DNA of 64,000 nt from DASRHT01 sp035293765 (GCA_035293765.1 DATGMF010000044.1:124001-188000); one strand, 5' to 3'; positions 44,791-53,486 are shown, counted from the first letter of the stretch. The notes: a model not told the origin generated them from the sequence alone. Numbers and translations are program-made.

Positions 44791-47700
44791 CTAACCAAAT
44801 GTTGCGCCTAAAATGCAACCAAGCACAGCTCCTAAGTACACAGATGCTCCTATTAGTGCTAACCAAGCGGCTACGGGGCCTAACCAAGCTGGAGCTGTGA
44901 CGGCAGCCCCAAGTGCTCCGAGAGCAATCAAACCAGCCCACCCACCTGCTATAGCGCCGATAGCCGTCAGTATCCCCCCGATGACCTGCAACAAAATCTC
45001 GCCAGGTATAGAAGCCATGCAAAATCCGAATTTATCTAACCACGAGGCCTTGCCACTTGAGTCAGTCCTATTGACTGGATCTTCATTAGCATAAGCGCAC
45101 CGATTTTGCGCTGTCGGATCATGAGGATTTCCTTGCAACGGGTCCAGTTGCGTCCATCTACCTACAGCCGGATCGTAGTAGCGTGCCCCGAACTTGTCAT
45201 ACCCACTGCTGCTATCAAAGTATCCGCCAGCGTAGCGCCAAGGGTTCGCTTGCAAAACAGGAGAACTGATGGTACTGAGCAGATTTCCATAGGGGTCATA
45301 CCGATAGCGCGTGCCTCCCACAAGATTGCCGCTACTATCTGTCAGACCCACGATGGAGCCCAGCGCATCGAAGAGATAGTAGAATGTCCCCGAAGGGGTG
45401 CGCTCGCTAAGGAGTTGCCCTTTTGCATCGCGTGTGAAGTAGGTGGTGCCGCTGCTATCGGACTGGCTGCTAATGCCCTGAGGACCATTGACATAGCTAA
45501 TGGTACCAGCCTGGACACGCTGCGTTTGATCTGCGCCTGTGTAGGCCATTTGTGTGCCGTTGATCGCCGTTGTCTGGTTCATGGCATTGTATACGAGCGT
45601 TACAATCCCTTGAGACACTGCTGTGCGGTTGCCATTGGCGTCGTAACTGTACGTTACTCCCTGCGAGGTCGAGACCAGTTCATCGGCGGCATTGTAAGTG
45701 AAATTGACCTGTGCTCCATTGAGCCCTAATGTTTGGGCGACAATGTTGCCGCGCAGGTCGTAAGAGTAGTGGAAGTTGTCAACTTTGGTGCCGCCGTTGA
45801 AAACGCCCGCATTCGTTAGTCGATTGAGCGTATCGTACTGATAGTTCGTTTGCTGGTTGGTGGCCTGATCGGTCATGCTCTGACGCAGGGCTTTACCACC
45901 GTAGTTATAGCTATAGCCTGCTAACAACGTACCGTTGCGTTTGGCGTTGATGATTGTTTGTTGACCTGCCCCGTTGTAGGAGATGCCGATGGTGACATTG
46001 TTAGGGTACTGAATGCTGGTGCGCTCGTCTTTGGCATTGTAGGTGAAGAGGGTTTGCGCCCCGCCTGGTTCTGTCAGTGTGGTGAGCAGATTGACTGCAT
46101 TGTAACTATAACTGACCGTTCCTCCTGCATCTGTAAAGCTCAACGGATTGCCAACGGCATCATAGGCGTAGCTCAGGACGTTTCCTCCGGGTAACGTTTT
46201 CGAGAGCAGGCGATTGGCTGCGTCATAGCGAAGCGTGGTGGTACCGGTGCTATCGCTCTCCGTGAGAGCGTTGCCGTCAGCATCATAGCTATAGTTGACG
46301 CTAGAACCATCTGCGTAGGTCGCTTTGACGATACGATCCAGGGCGTCGTAAGTATAGGTCGTGGTTTGCCCCTTGCCATCGGTGACGCTAGTCAGACGGC
46401 TCAGCGTATCGTAGGTCAGCGTAGTAGCACCCATCGGGCTAGGAGGGGTCGTTTTGATCAAGTTACCGGCACTGTCATAGCTGTAGGTGGTAATGTTGCC
46501 TCCTGGATCGGTCATGCTAGCGATAGTGCCGTTGGCGTTGTAGTTGTACTGTGTCGTTGATCCCGTCCCTCCATCGGTGCTGTCTCTCACCTGCGTCAGG
46601 TCGCCATTGCCGTTATAGGTGTAGCTGAGCTTGTTACCCTGAGGATCAGTTTGCGTGGTGGGGTAGAAAGGGAGATTTTCATTGTCGTAGGTATAGGTAT
46701 ACTTGGCTCCTGTTGGCCAAGAGGCCGTGGTCATGTTGTTATTAACATCGTAGCTGTAGGTAGTCACATTGCTGAGTGGATCGGTGAACGAAGCAACGTT
46801 ACTGTCGGGAGTATAGGTAGTGGACTGTGTATGCCCTAGTGCATCTGTGACTTTGGTAATGCGGATCGAGCCGTCGTGTAGATAGGTGGTCTTGTTGCCT
46901 CGTGCATCAGTCACTACCGTAGTGTCGTCGGAATTGAAGGTAAAGCTGGTCACTGCACCAGTCGGGTCGGTTAACGTTCGGATCTGACCACCGCTCCCAC
47001 CGTAGGTAAGTTTAGTGGTGTTGCCGAGCGGATCGGTAATCTGAACGATATTACTGGTGCCAGGTGCATAGGCATAACTGGTGACATTGCCCGCCGGATC
47101 TGTCGAACTAATCAGATTACCGGAGCTGTCGTAGCTGTAGCTGACCGCGCGTCCACTGGGATCAGTAATGGTTGTGAGCTGTCCAGCGGTATTGTAGGTA
47201 AAGGTAACAACCCGTCCCTGCGTATCTGTAGCGGTGGTAACGCGATGGGAAGCATCATAGGTGAAGTCAATGCCGTTGCCGTTCTGCTCTTCATCGCGCA
47301 CCAGCCTGCCACCAGCGTTAAACTCCAGGCGCTCACCGGTCTTATGGTAACGAAGGTGGTACGGAGTATTGGCATCACCACTTTTAAAAAGTGTAGCATC
47401 AAGACCAGGAGGATCGACAAAGCCGCCGTTGCCATCGGGAGCAAAGAGCGCCGAATTGCCGGTCGGACCATTGAAACGAACGGTACCATCGCTATTAAAG
47501 CCCAGATTAACGTCGGCAGCGGTGTTAAGCTGCCAGCGCGGTCCAATTTCGCTGCTCGGACCGGATTCGGAGTTGTAGTAGCTCTCTAGTGAGAGATCCA
47601 GCAACGTGCCTTTGATGTGCAGATTAGTTACATGCAGAACAACGTTGCCGTTGCCGACATTGATTTTGATCTCCATATTAGAGCTGAGATGATCGGTAAT

Positions 47701-48036
47701 GTAGGTATAGAAACGCTGCACGCCCATCCCATCAATACTGCTGGTCGCGGCAGGAAGGAGCGTGGAATGCAAGTTGAGCCAGGAATCGGCACTGGTCAGT
47801 GATGACAGGGGAGCTGTAACAACCTGATTTTGTGAGACTGGAGCAGCGTTAGTTTGCTGGTTGGGTGAGGCGTATACTCTTGAGGGCCATACGCCAGCCC
47901 AACAGCCGATGACAAAGGTAGCTGTCAGGGAAAAAACGAGCGATAACCGCAACACAATATTCCCATTCCAGAGCTCTCGTAAGATCTGAGAAATATGAGA
48001 AAACGATAGACGGGACCAATGAGGTGGGTAATCCAT
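44791..48036 (-). CDS. RHS/YD-repeat protein with hydrophobic, glycine-rich C-terminal tip
   Basis: 1081 aa. One N-terminal hydrophobic segment (about 27-50) acts as signal anchor. A short unknown domain (about 95-215) is followed by about 35 YD repeats (x-Y-x-Y-D-x-x-G-x-L forms, about 235-900) that build the RHS shell. The core ends with RYYDPAVGRW, LDPLQG and DPVNRTDSSG (to about 995), after which an 86-residue tip begins. The tip's last 68 residues contain no Asp, Glu, Lys or Arg and are rich in Gly/Ala/Leu/Ile with GxxxG-like spacing, as in pore-forming or bacteriocin-like peptides. AAAAGGAG lies 10 nt before the ATG. RHS proteins deliver polymorphic toxins; the delivery system is not seen here. 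Confidence 0.9.
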   Translation of the reverse strand: MDYPPHWSRLSFSHISQILRELWNGNIVLRLSLVFSLTATFVIGCWAGVWPSRVYASPNQQTNAAPVSQNQVVTAPLSSLTSADSWLNLHSTLLPAATSSIDGMGVQRFYTYITDHLSSNMEIKINVGNGNVVLHVTNLHIKGTLLDLSLESYYNSESGPSSEIGPRWQLNTAADVNLGFNSDGTVRFNGPTGNSALFAPDGNGGFVDPPGLDATLFKSGDANTPYHLRYHKTGERLEFNAGGRLVRDEEQNGNGIDFTYDASHRVTTATDTQGRVVTFTYNTAGQLTTITDPSGRAVSYSYDSSGNLISSTDPAGNVTSYAYAPGTSNIVQITDPLGNTTKLTYGGSGGQIRTLTDPTGAVTSFTFNSDDTTVVTDARGNKTTYLHDGSIRITKVTDALGHTQSTTYTPDSNVASFTDPLSNVTTYSYDVNNNMTTASWPTGAKYTYTYDNENLPFYPTTQTDPQGNKLSYTYNGNGDLTQVRDSTDGGTGSTTQYNYNANGTIASMTDPGGNITTYSYDSAGNLIKTTPPSPMGATTLTYDTLSRLTSVTDGKGQTTTYTYDALDRIVKATYADGSSVNYSYDADGNALTESDSTGTTTLRYDAANRLLSKTLPGGNVLSYAYDAVGNPLSFTDAGGTVSYSYNAVNLLTTLTEPGGAQTLFTYNAKDERTSIQYPNNVTIGISYNGAGQQTIINAKRNGTLLAGYSYNYGGKALRQSMTDQATNQQTNYQYDTLNRLTNAGVFNGGTKVDNFHYSYDLRGNIVAQTLGLNGAQVNFTYNAADELVSTSQGVTYSYDANGNRTAVSQGIVTLVYNAMNQTTAINGTQMAYTGADQTQRVQAGTISYVNGPQGISSQSDSSGTTYFTRDAKGQLLSERTPSGTFYYLFDALGSIVGLTDSSGNLVGGTRYRYDPYGNLLSTISSPVLQANPWRYAGGYFDSSSGYDKFGARYYDPAVGRWTQLDPLQGNPHDPTAQNRCAYANEDPVNRTDSSGKASWLDKFGFCMASIPGEILLQVIGGILTAIGAIAGGWAGLIALGALGAAVTAPAWLGPVAAWLALIGASVYLGAVLGCILGATFG

Positions 48037-48202
48037 AAAAGCAGAACTCCTTTTCTAAAATCACACTCAACATCCTGACTGAGAGGATAAGCGGCAGAGA
48101 CCGCTTTTTCTCCTCACGCTGAGGACTTCCCTCTTTTCTATGGAAGTCAAAGAAACAGAGGTCTGCTCTGACTATAGCTGAGGCCATCCCGAAAAAGAGC
48201 TC

Positions 48203-48279
48203 TCAAAAGTAACGTTCCAGGCTCTCATCTTCTCACATGTTACTTATGATAGCTGCCCTATCCTTCATGTTACTTTTGA
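48203..48279. promoter_or_regulatory. three copies of a GTTACTTWTGA box between the RHS and XRE-WD40 genes
   Basis: TCAAAAGTAAC (48203-48213, reverse orientation), GTTACTTATGA (48239-48249) and GTTACTTTTGA (48269-48279). The last two are 30 bp apart, about three helical turns, both preceded by CAT. They lie upstream of both divergent genes. Likely operators for a dimeric regulator, with the XRE domain at 48408 as prime suspect. Confidence 0.55.
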
Positions 48280-48318
48280 TAGATATCGCGTTTTTTGTCT
48301 ATATTTCTGATACTTCTG

Positions 48319-48327
48319 TGATAGAAT
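48319..48327 (+). promoter_or_regulatory. extended -10 promoter of the XRE-WD40 gene
   Basis: TGATAGAAT: a TGn motif (48319-48321) followed by TAGAAT (48322-48327). The start site near 48334 gives a 74-nt leader. On the other strand TATAGT (48176-48171) is a possible RHS -10. Confidence 0.5.
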
Positions 48328-48407
48328 CTATCCAGACGGCTCATTTTTGCGTCTGCTACCATTGCAGATTACAAGAAAACACAAGGGAGAACTGAAGGAC
48401 AGCTTCT

Positions 48408-49742
48408 ATGGGAAAAGCCAGAACGCCGAATATGCAATTGCGCCAACGGCGCGAAGAGCTTCACCTGACACAGGCAGAGCTTGCGGACAGGCTCGGAGTT
48501 AGTACCTTAACGGTTGGTCGTTGGGAACGAGGCGAAGTTGTTCCCACCCCGTATGCTCTCAGAAAGCTTTGTACCATCCTGGAAGCTACTCCTCAAGCAC
48601 TGGGGTTCTCGCAAGAGGAAGAGGCAGGAGCGCCCACTACTGAAAGTGACAGGGAGTCGTCTACCAGACCCCGGCCCTCCCGCCTGACCCGACGTACCCT
48701 ACTCGTAAGCGCCGTGACAGCGGGGGCGGTCGCAGTAGGAGGAGGCACAGCGATCTTGCTCATGCACCAGGTGAGAGGTGCTCCCTCCTCTTCTCCTACC
48801 ATCTCCTTGCCAAATCCTGGACCACAAACCCTCAAATCATCTCTGGTCTATACAGGCCACGTAAAACGCGTTGAAAGCGTTGCGTGGCATCCTACCGATG
48901 CCTATTTGGCCTCCGCCAGCGCCGATGGTATCGTGCGGGTATGGCACTCCCAGAACGGTGATGATCTTTCCGCCTCCCAATGTACGTCAGGAGTCATCTC
49001 CTGGATCGCCTGGTCTCCTGATGGACAATCGCTCGCCCTTTGCGGAGGGGCGCGAGCTGTCTGGATAATTCCTGCATTTCCATCTGCGCATCTTACCCCG
49101 GAGACCTGTCCTCTTCCATATCAAGGCCACCAGGATGTTGTGAATAGCTGTGCCTGGTCGCCAGACAGTCGCTGGATCGCCTCTGGAGGTCAGGACGAGT
49201 CATTGCAGGTCTGGTCGGCGCAGACAAAACGTCTCCGTTTCCCATCCCTCCAAATAACCAATCCCATCTCTAGCGTGGACTGGTCTCCTGATGGGAATTC
49301 TCTCGTTTTCGGAGCGAAGGATGGCAAAATTTACTCTTGTGATGCTTTAACCGGTCAACACCTCACGACGTATTCCGGTCATACAGATGCTGTCAATGCG
49401 GTCGCATGGGCTCCTACAAGCCAGCAATTCGCCTCCACCAGCGATGATGGCACGGTCCGCATATGGAATGCAGCAACGGGTCATGTGGAACGTATCTATC
49501 CTACCAACGGCACTCCAGTGGATGCTACAGCCTGGTCAGCGAACGGGCGCTATCTCGCTACCGGAGGAAAAGATAATCTGGTACGTATTTGGAACACATC
49601 CACAATTGAACAGCTCTATACATGCGAAGGCAATCTTGACATCGTCAATGCTGTAGCCTGGTCTCATCACGGCTATCGCATTGCTTCAGCAGGACAAGAT
49701 AAATCTGTCCACATCTGGGATCTGAGCGCCATTTTGCAATAA
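48408..49742 (+). CDS. XRE-type HTH protein with membrane segment and WD40 repeats
   Basis: 444 aa. Residues 8-66 are an XRE helix-turn-helix (LRQRREELHLTQAELADRLG; VSTLTVGRWERGEVVP). A charged linker leads to RLTRRTLLVSAVTAGAVAVGG, a hydrophobic span (about 98-120) preceded by twin arginines. About seven WD40 blades follow (about 145-444; HTDAVNAVAWAPTSQQFAST, SDDGTVRIWNA). If the span is a true membrane anchor, the HTH is cytoplasmic and the propeller is outside, making a one-component transmembrane regulator. It diverges from the RHS gene, with repeated operator-like boxes in between. Regulation of RHS expression is inference. Confidence 0.85.
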   Translation: MGKARTPNMQLRQRREELHLTQAELADRLGVSTLTVGRWERGEVVPTPYALRKLCTILEATPQALGFSQEEEAGAPTTESDRESSTRPRPSRLTRRTLLVSAVTAGAVAVGGGTAILLMHQVRGAPSSSPTISLPNPGPQTLKSSLVYTGHVKRVESVAWHPTDAYLASASADGIVRVWHSQNGDDLSASQCTSGVISWIAWSPDGQSLALCGGARAVWIIPAFPSAHLTPETCPLPYQGHQDVVNSCAWSPDSRWIASGGQDESLQVWSAQTKRLRFPSLQITNPISSVDWSPDGNSLVFGAKDGKIYSCDALTGQHLTTYSGHTDAVNAVAWAPTSQQFASTSDDGTVRIWNAATGHVERIYPTNGTPVDATAWSANGRYLATGGKDNLVRIWNTSTIEQLYTCEGNLDIVNAVAWSHHGYRIASAGQDKSVHIWDLSAILQ

Positions 49743-49796
49743 TGGGAGAGCCGGTTCAGGCAGAAAATCAGACCAAATCATCCCCTCCCCAAAAAA

Positions 49797-49831
49797 TGAT
49801 ATACTCTAAACTAACAAACGTTTGTTAGTTT
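49797..49831 (+). promoter_or_regulatory. extended -10 promoter overlapped by a 24-bp palindromic operator
   Basis: TGATATACT (49797-49805) is an extended -10. The start site near 49812 falls inside the perfect palindrome AAACTAACAAAC/GTTTGTTAGTTT (49808-49831), immediately upstream of the GGGAGG ribosome site of the agmatinase. A TetR-type repressor box is the best guess; no TetR gene is nearby. Confidence 0.75.
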
Positions 49832-49849
49832 CCTGGGAGGGAAAAAGCG

Positions 49850-50800
49850 ATGCCTCGTTATCAGCCGGGCGATGCACTGCAATCGCCGCGCTTCTGTGGC
49901 GTGCGTACGTTTGCGCGCCTTCCTTATGTGACAACGACCGAAGATGTGGATGCGATGGTGCTGGGGGTGCCATTTGATACCGGCGTAAGCTACCGGGCAG
50001 GAGCGCGGTTTGGCCCTGCTGCCATTCGTGATGCCTCCTCCCTGTTACGACCATATAATCCGGCGGCGAATGTCGATGTCTTTGGCACGCTCTCCGTAAC
50101 GGATGGAGGCGATCTTTCGGTCGTTCCGGGCTATATTGAAGACAGCTATGCGCGAATCGAGGCAGGGTTGCAGCCAGTGGTAGATGCGGGTGTCATTCCT
50201 ATCTGCCTGGGCGGCGATCATTCAATCACCCTGGCTGAATTGCGTGTGGTGGCGCGGCGATACGGGCCATTAGGACTTGCACATTTTGATGCGCATAGCG
50301 ATACCTGGGATGAATATTTTGGTCGAAAATACAATCATGGCACCACTTTTAGACGCGCCATTGAGGAAAACCTGCTTGATCCTGCGCGTTGTATCCAGGT
50401 GGGGATGCGTGGCTCCGTCTACGCGCCTGGCGATTACGATATACCGTGCCAACTGGGCATGCAACTTATGCCCGATGAAGAAATGCGCCGGCATAGTATG
50501 ACGGAAGTCGCCCGGATCGTGCGGGCGCGTATCGGGGATGGTCCCACCTTTCTGACGTTCGACGTCGATTTTGTCGATCCGGCCTACACTCCCGGCACAG
50601 GTACGCCGGAGGTGGGAGGAGTGACGAGCCGGGAGGCGTTACAGCTCTTGCGCGGCTTGCGGGGAGGCAATTTTGTGGCCTTCGATATCGTCGAGGTTTT
50701 ACCTGCGTACGATCCAGCGCAAATTACCGCTCTGCTGGCAGCCAATGTCGCTTACGAGATGCTCACATTAGTTGCAGCAAAGAAGCTTCAGAATCTATGA
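49850..50800 (+). CDS. speB: agmatinase/ureohydrolase
   Basis: 316 aa, arginase fold. The binuclear manganese motifs are complete: GGDHSIT, AHFDAHSDTWD and TFDVDFVDPAYTPGTG. Agmatinase hydrolyses agmatine to putrescine and urea, but the same fold serves guanidinobutyrase, guanidinopropionase and formiminoglutamase, so substrate is not certain. GGGAGGG lies before the ATG. It is followed 23 bp later by the Kal-like gene, in an apparent operon controlled by the palindrome at 49808. Confidence 0.85.
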   Translation: MPRYQPGDALQSPRFCGVRTFARLPYVTTTEDVDAMVLGVPFDTGVSYRAGARFGPAAIRDASSLLRPYNPAANVDVFGTLSVTDGGDLSVVPGYIEDSYARIEAGLQPVVDAGVIPICLGGDHSITLAELRVVARRYGPLGLAHFDAHSDTWDEYFGRKYNHGTTFRRAIEENLLDPARCIQVGMRGSVYAPGDYDIPCQLGMQLMPDEEMRRHSMTEVARIVRARIGDGPTFLTFDVDFVDPAYTPGTGTPEVGGVTSREALQLLRGLRGGNFVAFDIVEVLPAYDPAQITALLAANVAYEMLTLVAAKKLQNL

Positions 50801-50823
50801 ACAGGTAAGAAGGGGTAAGATAG

Positions 50824-51225
50824 ATGAATGACTACACTGCTAAAATACGGATACGCCTCAGTGCCAACGACGCTCATTATGGCGGGCAACTGGTCAACGG
50901 AGCGCATATGCTCGCGCTTTTTGGCGACGTTGCCACCGAACTGGCTATTCTCTGTGATGGCGATGAAGGGTTACTCGTGGGCTATGAACAGGTTGAATTC
51001 CTGGCTCCTCTGTATGCCGGCGATTTTGTTGAAGCTGTGGGACGCATTACCAGGATCGGGCGCACCTCGCGCCGCATAGAGTTTGAAGCGTATAAAGTCA
51101 TTGCTGCCCGCCGTGATATTGGCGAGTCCGCCGCCGATGCTCTGGATACTCCTCTGCTCATTGGACGCGCCATCGGGACGACGGTGGTGAAAGAGCAATT
51201 ACAGCGCAAACAGCGCACGACCTGA
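50824..51225 (+). CDS. hotdog-fold protein resembling 3-aminobutyryl-CoA ammonia-lyase (Kal)
   Basis: 133 aa, one hotdog domain. IRLSANDAHYGGQLVNGAHM, LFGDVATELAI, CDGDEGLLVGYEQVEFLAP and YAGDFVEAVGRIT resemble Kal of the lysine-fermentation pathway, which removes ammonia from L-3-aminobutyryl-CoA to give crotonyl-CoA. Other lysine-fermentation genes (kamA, kamDE, kdd, kce) are absent, so a different beta-aminoacyl-CoA or thioesterase role is possible. AAGGGG lies 8 nt before the ATG, 23 bp after the agmatinase. From remembered family motifs, so moderate. Confidence 0.65.
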   Translation: MNDYTAKIRIRLSANDAHYGGQLVNGAHMLALFGDVATELAILCDGDEGLLVGYEQVEFLAPLYAGDFVEAVGRITRIGRTSRRIEFEAYKVIAARRDIGESAADALDTPLLIGRAIGTTVVKEQLQRKQRTT

Positions 51226-51237
51226 GATTGATACAAG

Positions 51238-51260
51238 AGCCTCCGGAGGCTGTGATTTTT
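51238..51260 (+). terminator. possible terminator after the Kal-like gene
   Basis: Perfect palindrome AGCCTCCGGAGGCT (51238-51251) followed by GTGATTTTT. The loop is minimal, so strength is uncertain; the downstream gene starts 93 bp later. Confidence 0.45.
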
Positions 51261-51352
51261 GTTACAGCGATACCGCCCTTCTCTCTTGTACGCTTCTTCT
51301 TGATAGCAGTGAAGATGAAAAAGTCAAACGGTTCACTGTGCAAGGAGGAAGT

Positions 51353-51673
51353 ATGTTGCAAGCCGCAGAAATTGAACAAACGAAGCAGGCCATTCGCCAG
51401 GCGCTCTATCAGGTCTATGATCCTGAACTGGGCGTAAATATTGTGGATCTGGGTCTGGTTTATGGCATTGCGGTCAACACGGAAGGCTTTGTTTCTCTCA
51501 CGATGACCCTGACCACCCCTGGCTGTCCAATGCATGAGGCGCTTGGAGATGGCGTCGGCGCAGCCCTTCAAGGAATTCCAGGACTGACAGGCGGTGAGAT
51601 CGCCCTGGTCTGGGAGCCGCGTTGGACCCCTGATATGCTCTCTGAGGAAGGCCGTCGCCAGCTCGGCTTTTAG
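51353..51673 (+). CDS. MIP18/DUF59-family metal-sulfur cluster biosynthesis protein
   Basis: 106 aa. ALYQVYDPELGVNIVDLGLV and LTTPGCPMHEAL (Cys in the conserved TxxGCP loop) mark the MIP18/SufT/PaaD-like family that assists Fe-S cluster assembly or maturation of metalloenzymes. AAGGAGG lies 5 nt before the ATG at 51353. An in-frame GTG at 51338 lies upstream of that site. It may serve the redox module on the other strand (51711-54453), from which it is separated by 37 bp. Confidence 0.88.
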   Translation: MLQAAEIEQTKQAIRQALYQVYDPELGVNIVDLGLVYGIAVNTEGFVSLTMTLTTPGCPMHEALGDGVGAALQGIPGLTGGEIALVWEPRWTPDMLSEEGRRQLGF

Positions 51674-51710
51674 CTTCCCTCTGGTTGCTTGATATCTACG
51701 CCAGCCTTCT

Positions 51711-53069
51711 CTAAGCGCGTAGATGCCAGGCAACCAGTAAAAGATTGCTAAAAGCTAGCAATAGACTAAGTGCGAGTGTGCCACTGGCTACTTGCAGCGC
51801 GATCACCTGCTGCCACAAGGCTGCTACTATCATAGCAGGAAGGCTCAGGTTGAAGAGCCACCAGCTTACCCATGCCCAACGCTCATGCAGCATCTCGCGC
51901 ATCAGCGGCACATGTTGTCTGCCAACCAGTGGGCCATAACGTTCCGACCAGATCAGAAACGGCACAATTTTGTAGAGATAGCCAATGGTGCTCTGTCCCA
52001 GCCAGCCAAGCAGCGCAGCCAGGCCAAAGGCTAGCCAGATAGCAGGCGTTCCCCAACCTACTAGCGTCGTTACGACTCCCGCTACAATCACGAGGGAAAA
52101 ATAGCCTGTGGCGGCTATACTATGATAGTGTGTCACCTCCAGGCGCTTGCGCTGACGCAGCTTGAGCATGCGCCAGAAGTCGCCGGAGAAGCCAATGGAG
52201 GCGGCTATCAGCAATCCGCCTCCGATCCATTCCAGCAGCATCCAGTTCAGTAGTATACCGGAAGCTAGCAGCGCGATCCCACCGTTGAGCGCGCTCAAAA
52301 TCAGCTTTCCCCAGCGATCATCATGAGCATGGGAGAGCAGAAAGAGCCGTCCCAGCGTGTACGAAACCCCCACCAGGGTGCAACTTAGCCAACCCACGAT
52401 GCCCAGTACGATATGCGCCAGCAGTATCTGTTCAAACGCCGCGCCGAGAAAACCTGTGACGAAGTTCCAGGCAGCAGTAAGGCCCAGACTGACGATCAGG
52501 CAGAGATACAGCAGCGAGGCGATCAGGAAAGACGTGGTAAGCGGGCGTGTGCCGGCGCGGAGGAATGTAATACCGAGCACGATAACATAATGTGCTACGG
52601 CCAGTGCAATGACGGTTCCTCCGGTTATCAGCAGCCAGGTCTGCCACCACCAGAAGCCGCAGATCAGGCAGACGACGCCGCAAAGGAACACCGGATACTG
52701 CCAGCGCAGCAGCGCCGTAGCCCGCAGCGGTGAAACCACGATGACCGGGACCAGTTGCAGGGTGGCTCCCATGATGGTCATTGTTAGCCAGCCCAGGGTG
52801 ACGATGTGAACCAGGGCCAGAACGTGAGGAAGGTTCGGAGCTGGCAGGGCTAGAGGTAGCACCCAGGGAGCCAGCAAACCAAAGATCGCTGCCGCACCGG
52901 CTCCCGTCAGGAGAAATGGCAAAGAGATCACCAGTGGCACTCCACGCCGACCTGCCAACCCTCCCCCGGCCAGTCCAAACGATGGTGCGGCCTGTCCTGT
53001 TTGCAGCTTGAAGGTTACACTCTTCTGTTGTGCATTCATACTGCTGTTCTTCATCTGTTGATTGCTCAT
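51711..53069 (-). CDS. haem-copper-oxidase-subunit-I-like / NnrS-like 12-span membrane protein
   Basis: 452 aa with about twelve membrane helices. The histidine-bearing segment VLALVHIVTLGWLTMTIMGA followed by TLQLVPVI, and a later HIVLGIVGWLS, resemble the helices found in cbb3-subunit-I-like and NnrS proteins of nitrite/NO clusters. The copper-binding histidines of true oxidases are not obvious, so a terminal oxidase is unlikely; NO-response membrane protein is the better guess. ATG at 53069 has GGAAGGAG 6 nt upstream; the in-frame start at 53114 lacks a site. 37 bp after the DUF2249 gene, one operon. Confidence 0.72.
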   Translation of the reverse strand: MSNQQMKNSSMNAQQKSVTFKLQTGQAAPSFGLAGGGLAGRRGVPLVISLPFLLTGAGAAAIFGLLAPWVLPLALPAPNLPHVLALVHIVTLGWLTMTIMGATLQLVPVIVVSPLRATALLRWQYPVFLCGVVCLICGFWWWQTWLLITGGTVIALAVAHYVIVLGITFLRAGTRPLTTSFLIASLLYLCLIVSLGLTAAWNFVTGFLGAAFEQILLAHIVLGIVGWLSCTLVGVSYTLGRLFLLSHAHDDRWGKLILSALNGGIALLASGILLNWMLLEWIGGGLLIAASIGFSGDFWRMLKLRQRKRLEVTHYHSIAATGYFSLVIVAGVVTTLVGWGTPAIWLAFGLAALLGWLGQSTIGYLYKIVPFLIWSERYGPLVGRQHVPLMREMLHERWAWVSWWLFNLSLPAMIVAALWQQVIALQVASGTLALSLLLAFSNLLLVAWHLRA

Positions 53070-53106
53070 GGTTGGCTCCTTCCCAGCGCGAGAAGCCGCT
53101 GATCTG

Positions 53107-53361
53107 CTACGCACGAGTAAAGAGAACCCACCATTCGCCGACGCTTACTATAGAGGTTTCATGAGTGAAACCACGCTCACCCAGCACTTGATAGAGTGGG
53201 ACCGGCTCAAAAGGAGCAATGAGCAGCAAGGTCTCGCCCTTTTTGAGCTGCTCGGCTGTTTCCATAATCATCACAAACGGTTCACCGCCCTCTGCCAGCA
53301 CGGGTCTGACATCTAGAATCTTCATTGCCTGTTCCTGCCAGGCGACACTTTTCTTAATCAT
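53107..53361 (-). CDS. DUF2249 protein
   Basis: 84 aa. ILDVRPVLAEGGEPFVMIMETAEQLKKGE and LLIAPFEPVPLYQVLG have the DUF2249 (TusA-like) shape: D-x-R near the N-terminus and a P-x-P-L-Y loop. The family is common in denitrification and NO-response clusters and has no established enzymatic role. AAGGAG lies 8 nt before the ATG at 53361; the longer in-frame start at 53511 would run back through the regulatory region. Divergent from the second DUF2249 gene, with a shared operator between. Confidence 0.82.
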   Translation of the reverse strand: MIKKSVAWQEQAMKILDVRPVLAEGGEPFVMIMETAEQLKKGETLLLIAPFEPVPLYQVLGERGFTHETSIVSVGEWWVLFTRA

Positions 53362-53459
53362 GTGTTTTTCTCCTTCTTGAGCTCGAATACAGTATTGTAA
53401 CCTGCTAACAGACCGAAGCGAGGTTGAACCTGCCAGCGCCTCTTGCCTCCGGTGCCTCA

Positions 53460-53465
53460 AGCATA
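53460..53465 (-). promoter_or_regulatory. -10 element for the DUF2249-NnrS-like operon
   Basis: TATGCT on the minus strand, 21 bp from the Crp/Fnr-type box at 53487. The predicted start site is near 53453, putting the box centre at about -41.5. Confidence 0.45.
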
Positions 53466-53486
53466 GCCCGTTTTTGGGCCAGGCAC

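Noticed and set aside
45106..45729. 207-codon plus-strand frame inside the RHS gene
   Set aside because: Repeat-driven shadow of the YD repeats.
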